Positions 32,650 through 43,017 of a stretch of 64,000 bases of DNA are shown in pieces (position 1 is the first letter of the stretch; the number at the start of each line of letters is the position of its first letter). Under the pieces are notes generated by a model. It saw only the letters and a program-made list of their open reading frames with translations, ran no database searches and was not told the DNA's origin. The DNA lies in contig JAOASD010000033.1 in the NCBI GenBank assembly GCA_025210265.1, positions 1 through 64,000 on the forward strand. The letters are read 5' to 3'. Both the position numbers and the translations under genes were made by a program. The stretch comes from Pelagimonas sp. GTDB lineage: Bacteria; Pseudomonadota; Alphaproteobacteria; Rhodobacterales; Rhodobacteraceae.

Positions 32650-35600
32650 ATGAAGATCGAGAGAAAGTTCACCAAAGCGGGACAGGATGCTTATGAGGGC
32701 ATCGCCTTTGTGACCTCCAGCAGTGAGATCCGAAATCCCGATGGGTCGATCGTGTTCAGTCTCGACAGTCTCGAAGTGCCCGAAGCCTGGAGCCAGGTTG
32801 CCAGCGATGTGATCGCGCAGAAATATTTCCGCAAGGCCGGTGTTCCCGCCGATCTGAAACCCGTCGCCGAAGCAGGCGTGCCCGAATTTCTGTGGCGCAA
32901 CGAAGCCGCCAGCGACGACACCCCCCGCATCGGCGAAACCAGTGCCAAGCAGGTGTTTGACCGGCTGGCGGGTGCCTGGTGCTATTGGGGCTGGAAGGGT
33001 GGCTATTTCACCAGCGAAGAGGACGCGCGCGCCTATTACGATGAAATGCGCCACATGCTGGCCGCGCAGGTTGCCGCGCCCAATTCGCCGCAATGGTTCA
33101 ACACCGGCCTGCATTGGGCCTATGGCATTGATGGCCCCGGTCAGGGCCATTTCTACGTCGATTTCCAGACCGGCGAGCTGACCCAATCCACCAGCGCCTA
33201 TGAACATCCCCAACCCCACGCCTGTTTTATTCAATCGGTCAGCGATGATCTGGTGAAAGAGGGCGGGATCATGGATCTGTGGGTGCGTGAGGCGCGCCTG
33301 TTCAAATATGGTTCTGGCACGGGCACCAACTTTTCCAGCTTGCGGGCCGAGGGGGAGGCGCTGTCCGGTGGCGGCAAATCTTCGGGTCTGATGGGGTTCC
33401 TGAAAATCGGTGATCGCGCAGCCGGGGCGATCAAATCCGGCGGCACCACGCGTCGCGCGGCCAAGATGGTGATCTGCGATGTGGACCACCCCGATATCGA
33501 AGAGTTCATCAACTGGAAGGTGATCGAAGAGCAGAAGGTCGCCAGCATCGTCGCCGGGTCGAAGATGCATGAAAAAATGCTGAACGGCATTTTTGCAGCG
33601 ATCCGCGCCTGGGATGGCAGCGCCGAGGGGGCCTTTGACCCCAAAACCAATGACGCGCTGAAATCCGCCATTCGCGCCGCCAAAAGCAGCCTGATCCCAG
33701 AGACTTATATCAAACGTGTGCTGGATTACGCGCGGCAGGGCTATGCCAGCATTGAATTCCCGACCTATGACACCGATTGGGATTCCGAGGCCTATGCCAG
33801 CGTGTCGGGCCAGAACTCCAACAACTCGATCCGCGTCACCGATGCGTTTCTTGAGGCGGTGCGCAATGATGGCGACTGGGATCTGATCAACCGCACCGAT
33901 GGGAAGGTTGCAAAAACGCTTAAGGCGCGGGAATTGTGGGAAAATGTCGGTCACGCGGCCTGGGCCTGTGCTGATCCGGGCATTCAGTTCCATGACACGG
34001 TGAACGCCTGGCACACCTGCCCCGAAGACGGGCAGATCCGCGGGTCGAACCCCTGTTCGGAATATATGTTCCTGGACGATACAGCCTGTAACCTTGCGTC
34101 GATGAACCTGCTGACCTTCCTCAAGGAAGGGGCGTTTGACGCGGAAACCTATATGCACGCGACGCGGCTGTGGACCCTGACGCTGGAAATCAGCGTGACC
34201 ATGGCGCAATTCCCGTCAAAGGAGATCGCACAGCGCAGCTATGATTTCCGCACGCTGGGTCTGGGCTATGCCAATATTGGCGGTCTGCTGATGAATATGG
34301 GCTATGGCTATGACTCGGTCGAGGGCCGTGCGCTGTGCGGCGCGCTGACGGCGATCATGACCGGCGTGGCCTATGCAACCTCGGCGGAAATCGCCAGCGA
34401 ACTGGGGGCTTTTGCGAAATATGACAAGAACAGCGATCACATGCTGCGGGTCATGCGCAACCATCGCAACGCCGCCTATGGCGCGACCGAGGGCTACGAG
34501 GATCTGGACATCAAACCGGTGCCTCTGGATCATGTGGGCTGCCCCGATGCGACGCTGATTGACCTCGCCATGAGCTGCTGGGACGAAGCCCTGGCGCTGG
34601 GGGAAAAGCACGGCTATCGCAACGCGCAGACCAGCGTGATCGCGCCCACCGGCACGATCGGTCTGGTGATGGATTGCGACACCACCGGGATCGAACCGGA
34701 TTTCGCGCTGGTGAAGTTCAAGAAACTGGCCGGGGGCGGCTATTTCAAGATCATCAACCGCTCGGTGCCGGCGGCTCTGTCCACGCTGGGCTATCGGTCC
34801 TCTGAAATCGAGGAAATCATTTCCTACGCGGTCGGCCATGGCAGCCTGGGCAACGCGCCCGGCGTCAACCATACCGCGCTGATCGGCCATGGCTTTGGCC
34901 CGGCGCAGATCGAAAAGATCGAGGCCGCGCTGGCCACCGCCTTTGACATCCGCTTTGTATTCAACCAGTGGACCCTGGGCGAAGATTTCTGCCAGCAGAC
35001 GCTGGGCATTCCGGCGGCCAAGCTGAATGACCCGACCTTTGACCTGCTGAAACATCTGGGCTTTAGCCGTGCGGATGTGGACGCGGCCAATGATCATGTG
35101 TGCGGGACCATGACGCTGGAAGGCGCGCCGCATCTGAAGGCAGAGCATCTGAACATCTTTGACTGCGCCAATCCCTGCGGCAAGAAGGGCAAACGCTATC
35201 TGTCGGTCAATTCCCATATCGACATGATGGCCGCCGCGCAGTCGTTCATTTCCGGCGCGATCTCCAAGACGATCAACATGCCCAATGACGCCACAATCGA
35301 GGATTGTCAGGCCGCCTATGAGCGCAGCTGGCAGATGGGGGTCAAGGCCAACGCGCTGTATCGCGACGGGTCCAAACTGTCTCAGCCGCTGGCCGCCGCG
35401 CTGGTCGAGGATGATGACGAGGCCGCCGAAGTGCTGGAAACCGGCGCTCCGCAGGAAAAGGCACAGGTGCTGGCGGAAAAGATCGTCGAAAAGATCGTGA
35501 TCAAAGAGATCGCCAAATCCCAGCGCACCAAAATGCCAGAACGCCGCAAGGGCTATACCCAAAAGGCCGTGGTCGGCGGGCACAAGGTCTATCTGCGCAC

Positions 35601-36312
35601 CGGCGAATATAGCGATGGCTCGCTTGGCGAGATCTTTATCGACATGCACAAGGAAGGCGCGGGTTTCCGGGCGATGATGAACAATTTCGCCATCGCCGTG
35701 TCCGTGGGCCTGCAATATGGCGTACCGCTCGAAGAGTTTGTCGACGCCTTCACCTTTACCAAATTCGAACCGGCGGGAATGGTGCAGGGCAATGACAGCA
35801 TCAAGAATGCGACCTCGATCCTGGATTATATCTTCCGCGAATTGGCTGTTTCTTATCTTGATCGCACCGATCTGGCCCATGTGAAACCCGAAGGCGCCAG
35901 CTTTGACGATCTGGGCCGCGGCGAGGAAGAGGGCGTGTCCAACGTCAAGGAAATCTCGGAAACGGCCGCGTCGCGCAGCCTTGAGGTGCTGAAGCAGATC
36001 AGTTCGACCGGCTATCTGCGCAAGCGTCTTCCGCAGGAATTGGTGGTGCTGCAGGGCGGTCAGGACACGGCGCTGACCGGCACAGATCCGGTGCAGGCCC
36101 TGTCGACGCTGGTGCCTGAAACCGCCAGCGCGCTGGCCACGACCACATCGGTCACGGCGACGACCTCGACCATGGCGATGGATGCGGTCAGCCGCGCCAA
36201 GATGCAGGGCTATGAGGGCGAGGCCTGTGGCGAATGCGGCAACTACACTTTGGTGCGCAACGGCACCTGCATGAAATGCAACACCTGCGGGTCGACCTCG
36301 GGCTGTAGCTAA
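32650..36312 (+). CDS. nrdJ: Vitamin B12-dependent ribonucleoside-diphosphate reductase
   Basis: The class II enzyme reduces ribonucleotides to deoxyribonucleotides using adenosylcobalamin. At 1220 residues it is the long proteobacterial form. [48 protein letters not shown] and a later [20 protein letters not shown] are active-site segments. A variable region of about 950-1100 precedes the Cys-rich tail [29 protein letters not shown], which serves in reduction or zinc binding. GAGGGG precedes the ATG. The upstream region carries NrdR, CtrA and DnaA sites and a terminator follows. Confidence 0.97.
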   Translation: MKIERKFTKAGQDAYEGIAFVTSSSEIRNPDGSIVFSLDSLEVPEAWSQVASDVIAQKYFRKAGVPADLKPVAEAGVPEFLWRNEAASDDTPRIGETSAKQVFDRLAGAWCYWGWKGGYFTSEEDARAYYDEMRHMLAAQVAAPNSPQWFNTGLHWAYGIDGPGQGHFYVDFQTGELTQSTSAYEHPQPHACFIQSVSDDLVKEGGIMDLWVREARLFKYGSGTGTNFSSLRAEGEALSGGGKSSGLMGFLKIGDRAAGAIKSGGTTRRAAKMVICDVDHPDIEEFINWKVIEEQKVASIVAGSKMHEKMLNGIFAAIRAWDGSAEGAFDPKTNDALKSAIRAAKSSLIPETYIKRVLDYARQGYASIEFPTYDTDWDSEAYASVSGQNSNNSIRVTDAFLEAVRNDGDWDLINRTDGKVAKTLKARELWENVGHAAWACADPGIQFHDTVNAWHTCPEDGQIRGSNPCSEYMFLDDTACNLASMNLLTFLKEGAFDAETYMHATRLWTLTLEISVTMAQFPSKEIAQRSYDFRTLGLGYANIGGLLMNMGYGYDSVEGRALCGALTAIMTGVAYATSAEIASELGAFAKYDKNSDHMLRVMRNHRNAAYGATEGYEDLDIKPVPLDHVGCPDATLIDLAMSCWDEALALGEKHGYRNAQTSVIAPTGTIGLVMDCDTTGIEPDFALVKFKKLAGGGYFKIINRSVPAALSTLGYRSSEIEEIISYAVGHGSLGNAPGVNHTALIGHGFGPAQIEKIEAALATAFDIRFVFNQWTLGEDFCQQTLGIPAAKLNDPTFDLLKHLGFSRADVDAANDHVCGTMTLEGAPHLKAEHLNIFDCANPCGKKGKRYLSVNSHIDMMAAAQSFISGAISKTINMPNDATIEDCQAAYERSWQMGVKANALYRDGSKLSQPLAAALVEDDDEAAEVLETGAPQEKAQVLAEKIVEKIVIKEIAKSQRTKMPERRKGYTQKAVVGGHKVYLRTGEYSDGSLGEIFIDMHKEGAGFRAMMNNFAIAVSVGLQYGVPLEEFVDAFTFTKFEPAGMVQGNDSIKNATSILDYIFRELAVSYLDRTDLAHVKPEGASFDDLGRGEEEGVSNVKEISETAASRSLEVLKQISSTGYLRKRLPQELVVLQGGQDTALTGTDPVQALSTLVPETASALATTTSVTATTSTMAMDAVSRAKMQGYEGEACGECGNYTLVRNGTCMKCNTCGSTSGCS

Positions 36313-36457
36313 AGAATGCCGGGCAGGCGTTTGGAGATCGGATCCAACGCCTGCCCAACAGTTCCGGGGCGCGTGCGCGTGCCCTGAACGCGGATAAGGC
36401 CGCAGGCAGAAAACACGGGCGGTATCAATAGGATGAGCCTTATCAGCGAAACTTTAC

Positions 36458-36482
36458 AGGGGCCCTTGTGGCCCCTTTTTTT
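36458..36482 (+). terminator. Terminator downstream of nrdJ
   Basis: AGGGGCC (36458-36464) pairs with GGCCCCT (36470-36476), followed by a run of seven T. It lies 145 bases after the nrdJ stop and 30 bases before the stop of the convergent transporter gene. Confidence 0.93.
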
Positions 36483-36512
36483 CGCGTGATTGGTTTTTGG
36501 TCGCGGGATTGC

Positions 36513-37727
36513 TCAGGTCTGAACCGGATCCTCTGCACCGCGCGCGCCCAATCGCAGCATCAGGCCCAGCGCCAGCACGGCCATGATCAGGCAGCCCAGC
36601 GTCAGCGGCACCGGCGATCCGTCATAGGACAGGCTTAGCAAAACGGTCAGGCCGACCGCCCCAAGGGTGGACAGGAAATTGATGACCGAGGCCGCAAGCC
36701 CGCCAATATGCCCCAGAGGTTCCATCGCCAGCGCGTTCAGGTTGCCCAGAACGATCCCGGCCTGAAAGAACATGACAAATTGCCAGAATGCAAAGGCCCA
36801 GAACAGCGGATCGCCAGACAGCCCGCCCAGCAGCAGCGCCAGCATCGTCAGGCTGACCACAACCTGCACCATCATCATCGCTGTCACCAGTAGGCGCATC
36901 CCAAGGCGGCGCACCAGCATGGCGTTCAACACCCCGGCAGAGCTGCTCAGTAGGGCGATGCCTCCGAACCACAGCGGAAAGCTCTCCGCGCGCCCAAACA
37001 CATCGTCATAGATCGGCTGGATCGAGGTGATGGTGGCAAACAGCATGGCATAGCACAGCGATTGCACCAGAATGGAGATGCGCACCATGCGCAGCTGCAG
37101 CATGTCCTGGGTGGCGCGCCACAGGCGGGACAGCTGGAACGGGCGGCGCTTTTCCAGGGGCAGGGTTTCCGGCAGGCGCAGTGCAAACAGCCCGCCCGAA
37201 ATCACGGCAAACAGTACAAACCCCACAAACACCGCCTGCCAGCCGCCAAAGCGGATCATCAGGTCGCCCAGCCAGGGGGCCAGCGCCGGGACAATGCTGA
37301 ACACGATCATGATAAAGGACATGATCTGCGCCATGACCCGCCCGGCATAAAGATCCCGCACCACCGCCAGGGCGACAATGCGCGGCCCGGCCGCCCCCAG
37401 CCCCTGCAGCACCCGCGCCGCCAGCAGCGTGGTCAGATCCTGTGCCCAGATCGCCAGCAGCGCGCCCAGAATATACAGCGCCATCCCGCCCAGAACCACG
37501 CGCTTGCGCCCCAGCGCATCAGACAAAGGCCCGGTGAACAGCGTGCCCAACCCCATGCCCAGAACAAAACTGGGCACGACCAGATGGGCATTATTCGGGG
37601 CGTGCGGCGAAAATTGCTGCTCTAGCGCGGGCATGGCGGGCAGCATGGCATCAATCGAAAAGGCGATCAGCGCCGAGACCATCGCAACAATGGCGACAAA
37701 CTCAGCGCGGCTGGGAAGGGCTGGCAT
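36513..37727 (-). CDS. Bcr/CflA-family multidrug efflux transporter (MFS)
   Basis: The 404-residue protein has twelve predicted membrane segments. The MFS motif between segments 2 and 3 is GPLSDALGRKRVVLGG, and RVLQGLGAAGPRIVALAVVRD is the Bcr/CflA-type signature at segments 4 to 5. SIDAMLPAMPALEQQF near the N-terminus is also typical. Members export bicyclomycin, chloramphenicol, or small peptides and cysteine; the substrate is unknown. It stands alone, convergent with nrdJ. Confidence 0.92.
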   Translation of the reverse strand: MPALPSRAEFVAIVAMVSALIAFSIDAMLPAMPALEQQFSPHAPNNAHLVVPSFVLGMGLGTLFTGPLSDALGRKRVVLGGMALYILGALLAIWAQDLTTLLAARVLQGLGAAGPRIVALAVVRDLYAGRVMAQIMSFIMIVFSIVPALAPWLGDLMIRFGGWQAVFVGFVLFAVISGGLFALRLPETLPLEKRRPFQLSRLWRATQDMLQLRMVRISILVQSLCYAMLFATITSIQPIYDDVFGRAESFPLWFGGIALLSSSAGVLNAMLVRRLGMRLLVTAMMMVQVVVSLTMLALLLGGLSGDPLFWAFAFWQFVMFFQAGIVLGNLNALAMEPLGHIGGLAASVINFLSTLGAVGLTVLLSLSYDGSPVPLTLGCLIMAVLALGLMLRLGARGAEDPVQT

Positions 37728-37841
37728 GAAGACCTCGGGAAAACGCCCCCGAATATGGGGTTCGGTGACCCTAACACGGGTTTTTCAAAGAGGAAGAGCA
37801 TGGCAGCTATGCGTATGGCGCATATCATTCAGGCAAAGCGC

Positions 37842-38213
37842 CTATTTTATGCGCACTTTGCCCTTGTCCTGTGCGGGCGGCAGATCTTGATTGGCCGGGT
37901 TTTCTTCTTCGCTGCCCAGACGGGCGATCAGCCATTCGGTGTGCTCTTCGCGCTTGCGCATGGCAAAGGTGCCAAATTGCTGGATCGCTACGGCAAAAAC
38001 GCCCAGCCCGGCCAGAATGAACACCGTGGTTCCAATCTTGCCCGCGGCTGTGACCGGGACCAGATTGCCATAGCCGACGGTGGACAGGGTCACGACGGTA
38101 AAGAAATAGCTGTCCAGCCAGCTCCAGCCTTCGACCAGACGGAAAAACACGGTGCCGCCTGCGATGATCGCCAGCAACGTGCTGAGCAAAGTCAGCAGGC
38201 GCAACCGTTTCAC
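37842..38213 (-). CDS. Two-membrane-segment potassium channel
   Basis: I take the GTG at 38213, which overlaps the stop of the DsbA-like gene (GTGA), as the start; this gives 123 residues. The first membrane segment is LLTLLSTLLAIIAGGTVFF, the pore helix and selectivity filter are TLSTVGYGNLVPVT (TVGYG), and the second segment is VFILAGLGVFAVAIQQF. The short C-terminal tail is charged and has no RCK domain. A homotetramer in the inner membrane is expected. The coupling to a thiol oxidoreductase-like gene is unusual. Confidence 0.88.
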   Translation of the reverse strand: MKRLRLLTLLSTLLAIIAGGTVFFRLVEGWSWLDSYFFTVVTLSTVGYGNLVPVTAAGKIGTTVFILAGLGVFAVAIQQFGTFAMRKREEHTEWLIARLGSEEENPANQDLPPAQDKGKVRIK

Positions 38214-38860
38214 TGGGCGCTCCCTTGCAGCGCGCCGCTGTTGAGCTCCTCGATCACCTTGGCCCAAAGCTCGGGCGGCTGGGCGCCGGGCACCGCGTGT
38301 TGCTGAGCGACGATAAAGGTCGGGACCGAATTGATCCCCATGCCGCGCGCCGCCGCGTCGCGTTCGACGATCTCGCGCTTGTCGCTGTCACTGTTCAGCA
38401 GGCGCAGCACCATAGAGGCATCCAACCCACAGCCATCGGCAATATCGGCCAGCACTTCGCGGTCGCCAATATCGCGGTTTTCGACAAAATAGGCTTTGAA
38501 CAGGTTAGAGACCACAGCGGTCTGGCAGCCTTCGACCTCGGCCCAACCGATCAGACGATGGGCGTCAACGGTGTTGGGGGTGCGCTGAATGCCCTCCAAG
38601 TTGATTTTCAGACCGGCTTTTTGTGCATGTTCGACCACGGGCATATAGGCATCCACCGCGCCCTGTTTGCCGCCAAACTTGCCCTCTAGGTATTCACGGC
38701 GATCCATGCCCTCGGCGGGCATGGCCGGGTTCAGCATGAAGGGCAGCCAGCGGATGGTGAAGGGGTGGTTCGGATTGGCCTCAAGCGCGCGATCCAGATA
38801 GGCCTTGCCGATATAGCACCAGGGGCAGATCGGGTCGGAAAAGATATCAAGCTGGATCAT
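38210..38860 (-). CDS. DsbA-family (FrnE-like) oxidoreductase
   Basis: The 216-residue protein starts MIQLDIFSDPICPWCYIGKA, placing a CPWC redox motif at residues 12-15. NTVDAHRLIGWAEVEG and SVPTFIV (with the cis-proline) are further FrnE/2-hydroxychromene-2-carboxylate isomerase family marks. It has no signal peptide, so it is cytoplasmic, unlike DsbA itself. Roles in polyketide synthesis and thiol stress are described for relatives; here the role is unknown. The gene is coupled to the K+ channel gene. Confidence 0.9.
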   Translation of the reverse strand: MIQLDIFSDPICPWCYIGKAYLDRALEANPNHPFTIRWLPFMLNPAMPAEGMDRREYLEGKFGGKQGAVDAYMPVVEHAQKAGLKINLEGIQRTPNTVDAHRLIGWAEVEGCQTAVVSNLFKAYFVENRDIGDREVLADIADGCGLDASMVLRLLNSDSDKREIVERDAAARGMGINSVPTFIVAQQHAVPGAQPPELWAKVIEELNSGALQGSAQ

Positions 38861-38951
38861 GGCGGCGGTTCCTTGGGATCAGATCAGGGCCTGATGTAGC
38901 AATTCTGCGCGGCGGGGAACAGGCGAAACCCCCAAACCCGCCGCAACGTGA

Positions 38952-40460
38952 TCAGATTGGGTGATCGCGCAGGGCTTTGCGCAGGATTTTGCCATTGGGA
39001 TTGCGCGGCAGGGCGGGCACATGAACAAAGGCGCGCGGGCATTTGTAGCGCGCCAGCCGCGCGGCAGCCTGGGTTTTCAGCATCTCGGGGTCTAGCGCCT
39101 CTGGCCCGGTGTAAAACGCCGCGATGACACGGACATCCGATTTCACCGCCACATCGGTCACGGCGACCTCGGCAATGCCGGGCAGGGTGGCCAGCGCGGC
39201 CTCGACCTCGATCGGGGATACGCGGTAGCCGCCCGCATTCATCATATCGTCAGAGCGCCCCAGATAGGTGATCTGTCCCTGCGCATCCATCACGCCGCGA
39301 TCGCCTGACAGGAACCAGTCACCTGCGAATTTCTCGCGCGTGGCGTCTTCGGCACCGATATAACCCAGCATCAGCCCCGGATCATCGCGATGCATGGCGA
39401 TGATGCCCTCGCTGCCCAGCGGCACGGGCTGGCCGTCCTCGTCGACCAGCGCCACGTGCCGCCCGATCTGTGGCACCCCCAGCGCGCCATCCGCCGCAGG
39501 CCGCCCCGGCGCGCCCGACACAGGGGTGGAGCATTCCGACATGCCATAGGCCTCGTAAATCCGCGTTCCTGTGGCGTCAGACCAGCGCGCGCGCACCGCC
39601 TCGGGCAGCTTCTCGCCTGCGGCCAGACCGTGCCTTAGATCCGGCAAATCGGGCAGCGGGAATTTCAGTAACTGGCGGTAAACACCTGGGGCAGCCGCAA
39701 AAATTGTCGCGCGATGGCGGTTCAGGATCAGGCCCAGCTGCGCCGGATCGCTGCCCGCCGCCGGGATCAGAGCAGTCGCGCCGCGGGTCCACGGATCCAT
39801 CAACCCGGTGCCCAGTGTAAAGGTCCAGTTGAACGCGCCCGCATGAAGCAACCGATCCGAAGGCAGTAGATCATACCAGCCGTCAAACATCATCTGCCGC
39901 GCCCAGATCGCACGATGCGCATGGCCAACCGCGCGCGGCGTACCCGAAGTGCCAGAGGTGTAAACCACATAGCCCAGCCTTTCGGGATCGCCCATATGCC
40001 AGTCGGTGGGGGGCAGGTCGTGCCAGGCTTCATAGGTTTCGGGGCCATAGACTGGCAGATCGGTATCAGGGCAGGGCACGCCTGTGGCGCGCAGGATCGC
40101 GCGGGGGCGCAGCTGGTCGATGATGCCCTGCACCTCGGGCGCGGTCAGCTGGGACGAACTGGGCACCGGCACAATCCCCGCTGCCATGGCCCCCAGATAG
40201 GCAATCGGGAAATCCACGGTGTTGTCCAGCCGCATCAGCAGAATATCGCCCGGCGTCAAACCAGCCTGCAACAGTCCGGTCGCCGTGCCCCGCACCGCCG
40301 CGATCAGCCTGGCATATGTCCAGTCCTCGGCGCGGGTTGGTGTGACAACGGACAATGCGACCTTGTCCGGCGTTGCAGCCCCGGCGGCCAGAACATGCGC
40401 CGCCATGTTGAACGGCGCGGGGCAGGGCGCAAAGGCCCCCTGATCAAAGACAGAAACCAT
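38952..40460 (-). CDS. AMP-forming acyl-CoA synthetase
   Basis: The 502-residue protein belongs to the ANL adenylate-forming family. YTSGTSGTPRAVGHAH is the phosphate loop (Arg where Lys is usual), IYEAYGMSECS is motif A5, and SGDRGVMDAQGQITYLGRSDDMMNAGGYR carries A7-A8. The C-terminal NPNGKILRKAL has the adenylation lysine. It resembles the benzoate-CoA ligase branch of the family, so an aromatic or short-chain acid is possible. It is divergent from the cupin-XRE regulator, which may control it. Confidence 0.88.
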   Translation of the reverse strand: MVSVFDQGAFAPCPAPFNMAAHVLAAGAATPDKVALSVVTPTRAEDWTYARLIAAVRGTATGLLQAGLTPGDILLMRLDNTVDFPIAYLGAMAAGIVPVPSSSQLTAPEVQGIIDQLRPRAILRATGVPCPDTDLPVYGPETYEAWHDLPPTDWHMGDPERLGYVVYTSGTSGTPRAVGHAHRAIWARQMMFDGWYDLLPSDRLLHAGAFNWTFTLGTGLMDPWTRGATALIPAAGSDPAQLGLILNRHRATIFAAAPGVYRQLLKFPLPDLPDLRHGLAAGEKLPEAVRARWSDATGTRIYEAYGMSECSTPVSGAPGRPAADGALGVPQIGRHVALVDEDGQPVPLGSEGIIAMHRDDPGLMLGYIGAEDATREKFAGDWFLSGDRGVMDAQGQITYLGRSDDMMNAGGYRVSPIEVEAALATLPGIAEVAVTDVAVKSDVRVIAAFYTGPEALDPEMLKTQAAARLARYKCPRAFVHVPALPRNPNGKILRKALRDHPI

Positions 40461-40525
40461 GCCACAGGCTTAGGCGCAGCCCTGGCAAATGGAAAGCCCC
40501 CCAACAGGTCTTTCCCGTGCAGGGT

Positions 40526-40593
40526 TTCTTTGCTTTCCAAATACCTCAGGGGAGCGTCGGAGGCGCGGGGGCAGCGCCCCATGCGCCCCCGGC
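40526..40593 (-). repeat. Dispersed hairpin element, copy 4
   Basis: TTCTTTGCTTTCC, AAATACCTCAGGGGA, then an interrupted hairpin with GGGGC-AGC-GCCCC (40568-40580) and further GGCGC/GCGCC pairing. It is unusual in lying between two divergent genes, so it cannot serve as a terminator for either. Confidence 0.8.
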
Positions 40594-40673
40594 TTGCAGG
40601 ACCAGTGTTTGAAAGGCCAGCTTAGCAAGGCCTGTGCTTGCAAGTCCGGGGCCGCAACCTGTATGCAGTCCGC

Positions 40674-41294
40674 ATGAGCACCGATCCGAAATCGCTGATC
40701 CGCATCGCCCGCGAAAGCGGCGACACCGAAACCGCAGAACCTGTCGATCTGGGGGCACGTGTGCGCGCGCTGCGTAAAGAACGCGATTGGACATTGGAGC
40801 AGGCGGCGAAACAGGCGGGGCTGGCGCGCTCGACCCTGTCCAAAATCGAAAACGGGCAGATGTCTCCGACCTATGAGGCGCTGAAAAAGCTGGCGGTGGG
40901 GCTGGAAATCAGCGTGCCGCAGCTGTTCACACCGCCGCAGCAGGAAAAGATCAATGGGCGCATGGCGGTGACGCGCTCTGGCGAAGGCCAGAACCACGCC
41001 ACGGTCACCTATGAACACGACCTGCTGGCTGAAAATCTGACGCGCAAGAAAATGCTGCCCTACCGCGCCCGTGTGCGTGCCCGCAATATGGAAGAATTCG
41101 ACGGCTGGGTGCGCCATGACGGCGAAGAATTCCTATACGTGCTGACCGGGGTTGTCCGGCTGTATACGGAATTTTACGAACCGGTTGAAATGCGCCGGGG
41201 CGACAGTGCCTATTACGATTCCACCATGGGTCACAACGTGATTTCGCTTAGCGAAGAAGACGCGACCATCCTCTGGGTCACGTCGCTTAGCTAG
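40674..41294 (+). CDS. XRE-family regulator with C-terminal cupin domain
   Basis: The 206-residue protein has an XRE helix-turn-helix (LGARVRALRKERDWTLEQAA, LARSTLSKIENGQMSPTYEAL, residues 27-75). A cupin sensor domain follows at about 125-205 (HDGEEFLYVLTGVVRLYTEF, DSAYYDSTMGHNVIS). The class includes PuuR- and SutR-like regulators that respond to small metabolites. The start at 40674 (MSTDPKSLIRIA) is chosen over 40638. It faces the acyl-CoA synthetase gene; regulation of that gene is an inference from position. Confidence 0.9.
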   Translation: MSTDPKSLIRIARESGDTETAEPVDLGARVRALRKERDWTLEQAAKQAGLARSTLSKIENGQMSPTYEALKKLAVGLEISVPQLFTPPQQEKINGRMAVTRSGEGQNHATVTYEHDLLAENLTRKKMLPYRARVRARNMEEFDGWVRHDGEEFLYVLTGVVRLYTEFYEPVEMRRGDSAYYDSTMGHNVISLSEEDATILWVTSLS

Positions 41295-41309
41295 GGCTGT
41301 CTGATAAAC

Positions 41310-41546
41310 CTATAAACCCGCGCGCAGATCCGGGGCCTGTCGGGCCAGATCGGCGATGGAAAAGAAATGTTCCAGTTCCTCGCGCGCTTCGCCCAGGGTG
41401 AGGTCATGGACCTCTGCCAGATGGCGGGTCAGCGCGGCGCTGTCGCGGGGCGGCTGATCCAGTCGGGATTTGTCCATATGTGGGAACCGCTGTTCCAGGC
41501 GCCCGCGCAGGGCGCTCCAATTGGCGGAAAGATGATGCCATGACAT
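41310..41546 (-). CDS. Small conserved-looking protein, 78 residues
   Basis: The ATG at 41546 has a strong AGGAGGG site eight bases upstream. The product reads MSWHHLSANWSALRGRLEQR and then DLTLGEAREELEHFF; it is charged and largely helical, with no cysteine or membrane segment. The Trp-rich N-terminus resembles CsbD-type or acid-stress small proteins, but the match is weak. It is convergent with the regulator gene, only 15 bases from its stop. Confidence 0.72.
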   Translation of the reverse strand: MSWHHLSANWSALRGRLEQRFPHMDKSRLDQPPRDSAALTRHLAEVHDLTLGEAREELEHFFSIADLARQAPDLRAGL

Positions 41547-41666
41547 GGCTGGCCCTCCTGTTGGCTGGTGTGATCCTCAGTGATTATAATGCATGTACGA
41601 GGTATCTTTTGCATAGGCGACCCGCTGCCGCATCTTTGAGCTTGATGCCTATACTTTAACAAATTG

Positions 41667-41697
41667 AAAAAGCGGCCCTCTTTCGGGGGCCGCTTTT
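41667..41697 (-). terminator. Terminator of the branched-chain amino acid transport operon
   Basis: GCGGCCC (41672-41678) pairs with GGGCCGC (41687-41693), with five A before and four T after, so it can act in both directions. It lies about 30 bases past the livM stop. Confidence 0.93.
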
Positions 41698-41724
41698 GTG
41701 ATTTCAGAATTGACAGCAGATGTG

Positions 41725-43017
41725 TCAGCGCCCCGGCAGCAATCCGCGTGGGCTGAAGCGCAGCACCAAAAGCAGGATCACCCCCATGGTCAGCAGGCGC
41801 ATATGGGCGACCGAGCCGATCAGGTGCTCTTTTAGCCAGCTTCCATCGGCCATGCCCGACACGGCCAGGCTCATCAGTTGGGGGCCGATGGTTTCCACCT
41901 GCACCCAAAGGAACCAGATCAGCATTCCGCCCAGGATCGACCCCAGATTGTTGCCGGACCCGCCGACAATCACCATCACCCAGATCAGGAAGGTAAAGCG
42001 CAGCGGGTTGTAAGAGGTCGGTGCCAGCAGCCCGTCCAGCGTGGTCATCATCGCGCCGGCAATGCCGCAGATCGCGCTGCCCAGCACAAAGACCTGCAAA
42101 TGGCGAAAGGTCACATCCTTGCCCATGGCACGGGCGGACACTTCGTTGTCGCGGATCGCGCGCATCATCCGGCCCCATGGGCTTTTCAGCGCCAGCTGTG
42201 CCAGAACCAGCAAAACCAGAAGGAATGCGGTGAAATACAGTGAATAGCCAATTTTGACATAGAGGGTCGAGGCCGTGGTGGCGTCCAGCCCCCAGCCTGC
42301 CGCGCTTTCGACAAAGCCCGGATTATTTTGCAGATCGACCTCATAGGGCACAGGGCGGGGCAGGCCGTTGACGTTTTTCACGCCACGGGCCAGCCATTCC
42401 TCGTTTTTGATCACGGCAATGATGATTTCGGAAATGCCCAGCGTGGCAATGGCCAGATAGTCGCTGCGCAAACCCAGCGCGGTCTTGCCGATCACCCAGG
42501 CTGCACCGGCTGCCAGCAGGCCACCCATAGGCCAGGCCAGAACCACAGGCAGGCCCAACCCGCCCAGATAGCCGGTGACAGACGGATCCACTGCCTCAAT
42601 CGCGCCAACGGCCGGGTCACGCACCCAGCGATAGGCATAGAACCCAACCGCCAGCAGCAGCGCCACCATCCAGCCCTTGCGGGTCTTTTTCCAGACAAAG
42701 GCCGAGGCCGCGACCACAAGCGCGCCCAGAACCAGCGCGCCCCAGGCGCGTACACCGCCTGCCGCCCAGGCCTCTTGCACCGGGGGCATCGAGGTCAGCA
42801 CAACGGCCACGCCGCCAAGGGCGACAAATCCCATGATGCCCACATTGAACAGCCCCGCGATGCCCCATTGCAGGTTCACCCCCAGCGCCATGATCGCGCT
42901 GACAAGGCCCATATTCAGGATGGTCAGAGCCAGGTTCCAGCTTTGAAAACTGCCGGTGATGATCAGCAGAACCGCCATCAACAGGAACAGCATGGATGTA
43001 CGGACAGTCTGGTTCAT
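41725..43017 (-). CDS. livM: Branched-chain amino acid ABC transporter permease LivM
   Basis: The 430-residue membrane protein shows the LivM family marks: GLFNVGIMGFVALGG, LRSDYLAIATLGISEII, and AIRDNEVSARAMGKDV ahead of the coupling region, with GSNLGSILGG-like GGSGNNLGSILGG late. It is longer than typical LivM (about 300-350) because of an insertion around residues 60-160. It forms the pore with LivH. The ATG overlaps the livH stop by 4 bp. Confidence 0.93.
   Translation of the reverse strand: MNQTVRTSMLFLLMAVLLIITGSFQSWNLALTILNMGLVSAIMALGVNLQWGIAGLFNVGIMGFVALGGVAVVLTSMPPVQEAWAAGGVRAWGALVLGALVVAASAFVWKKTRKGWMVALLLAVGFYAYRWVRDPAVGAIEAVDPSVTGYLGGLGLPVVLAWPMGGLLAAGAAWVIGKTALGLRSDYLAIATLGISEIIIAVIKNEEWLARGVKNVNGLPRPVPYEVDLQNNPGFVESAAGWGLDATTASTLYVKIGYSLYFTAFLLVLLVLAQLALKSPWGRMMRAIRDNEVSARAMGKDVTFRHLQVFVLGSAICGIAGAMMTTLDGLLAPTSYNPLRFTFLIWVMVIVGGSGNNLGSILGGMLIWFLWVQVETIGPQLMSLAVSGMADGSWLKEHLIGSVAHMRLLTMGVILLLVLRFSPRGLLPGR

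Noticed and set aside
32530-35880. Two long minus-strand frames of 559 and 554 codons
   Set aside because: They lie antisense to nrdJ and show His/Gln/Arg-rich, motif-free translations typical of shadows.
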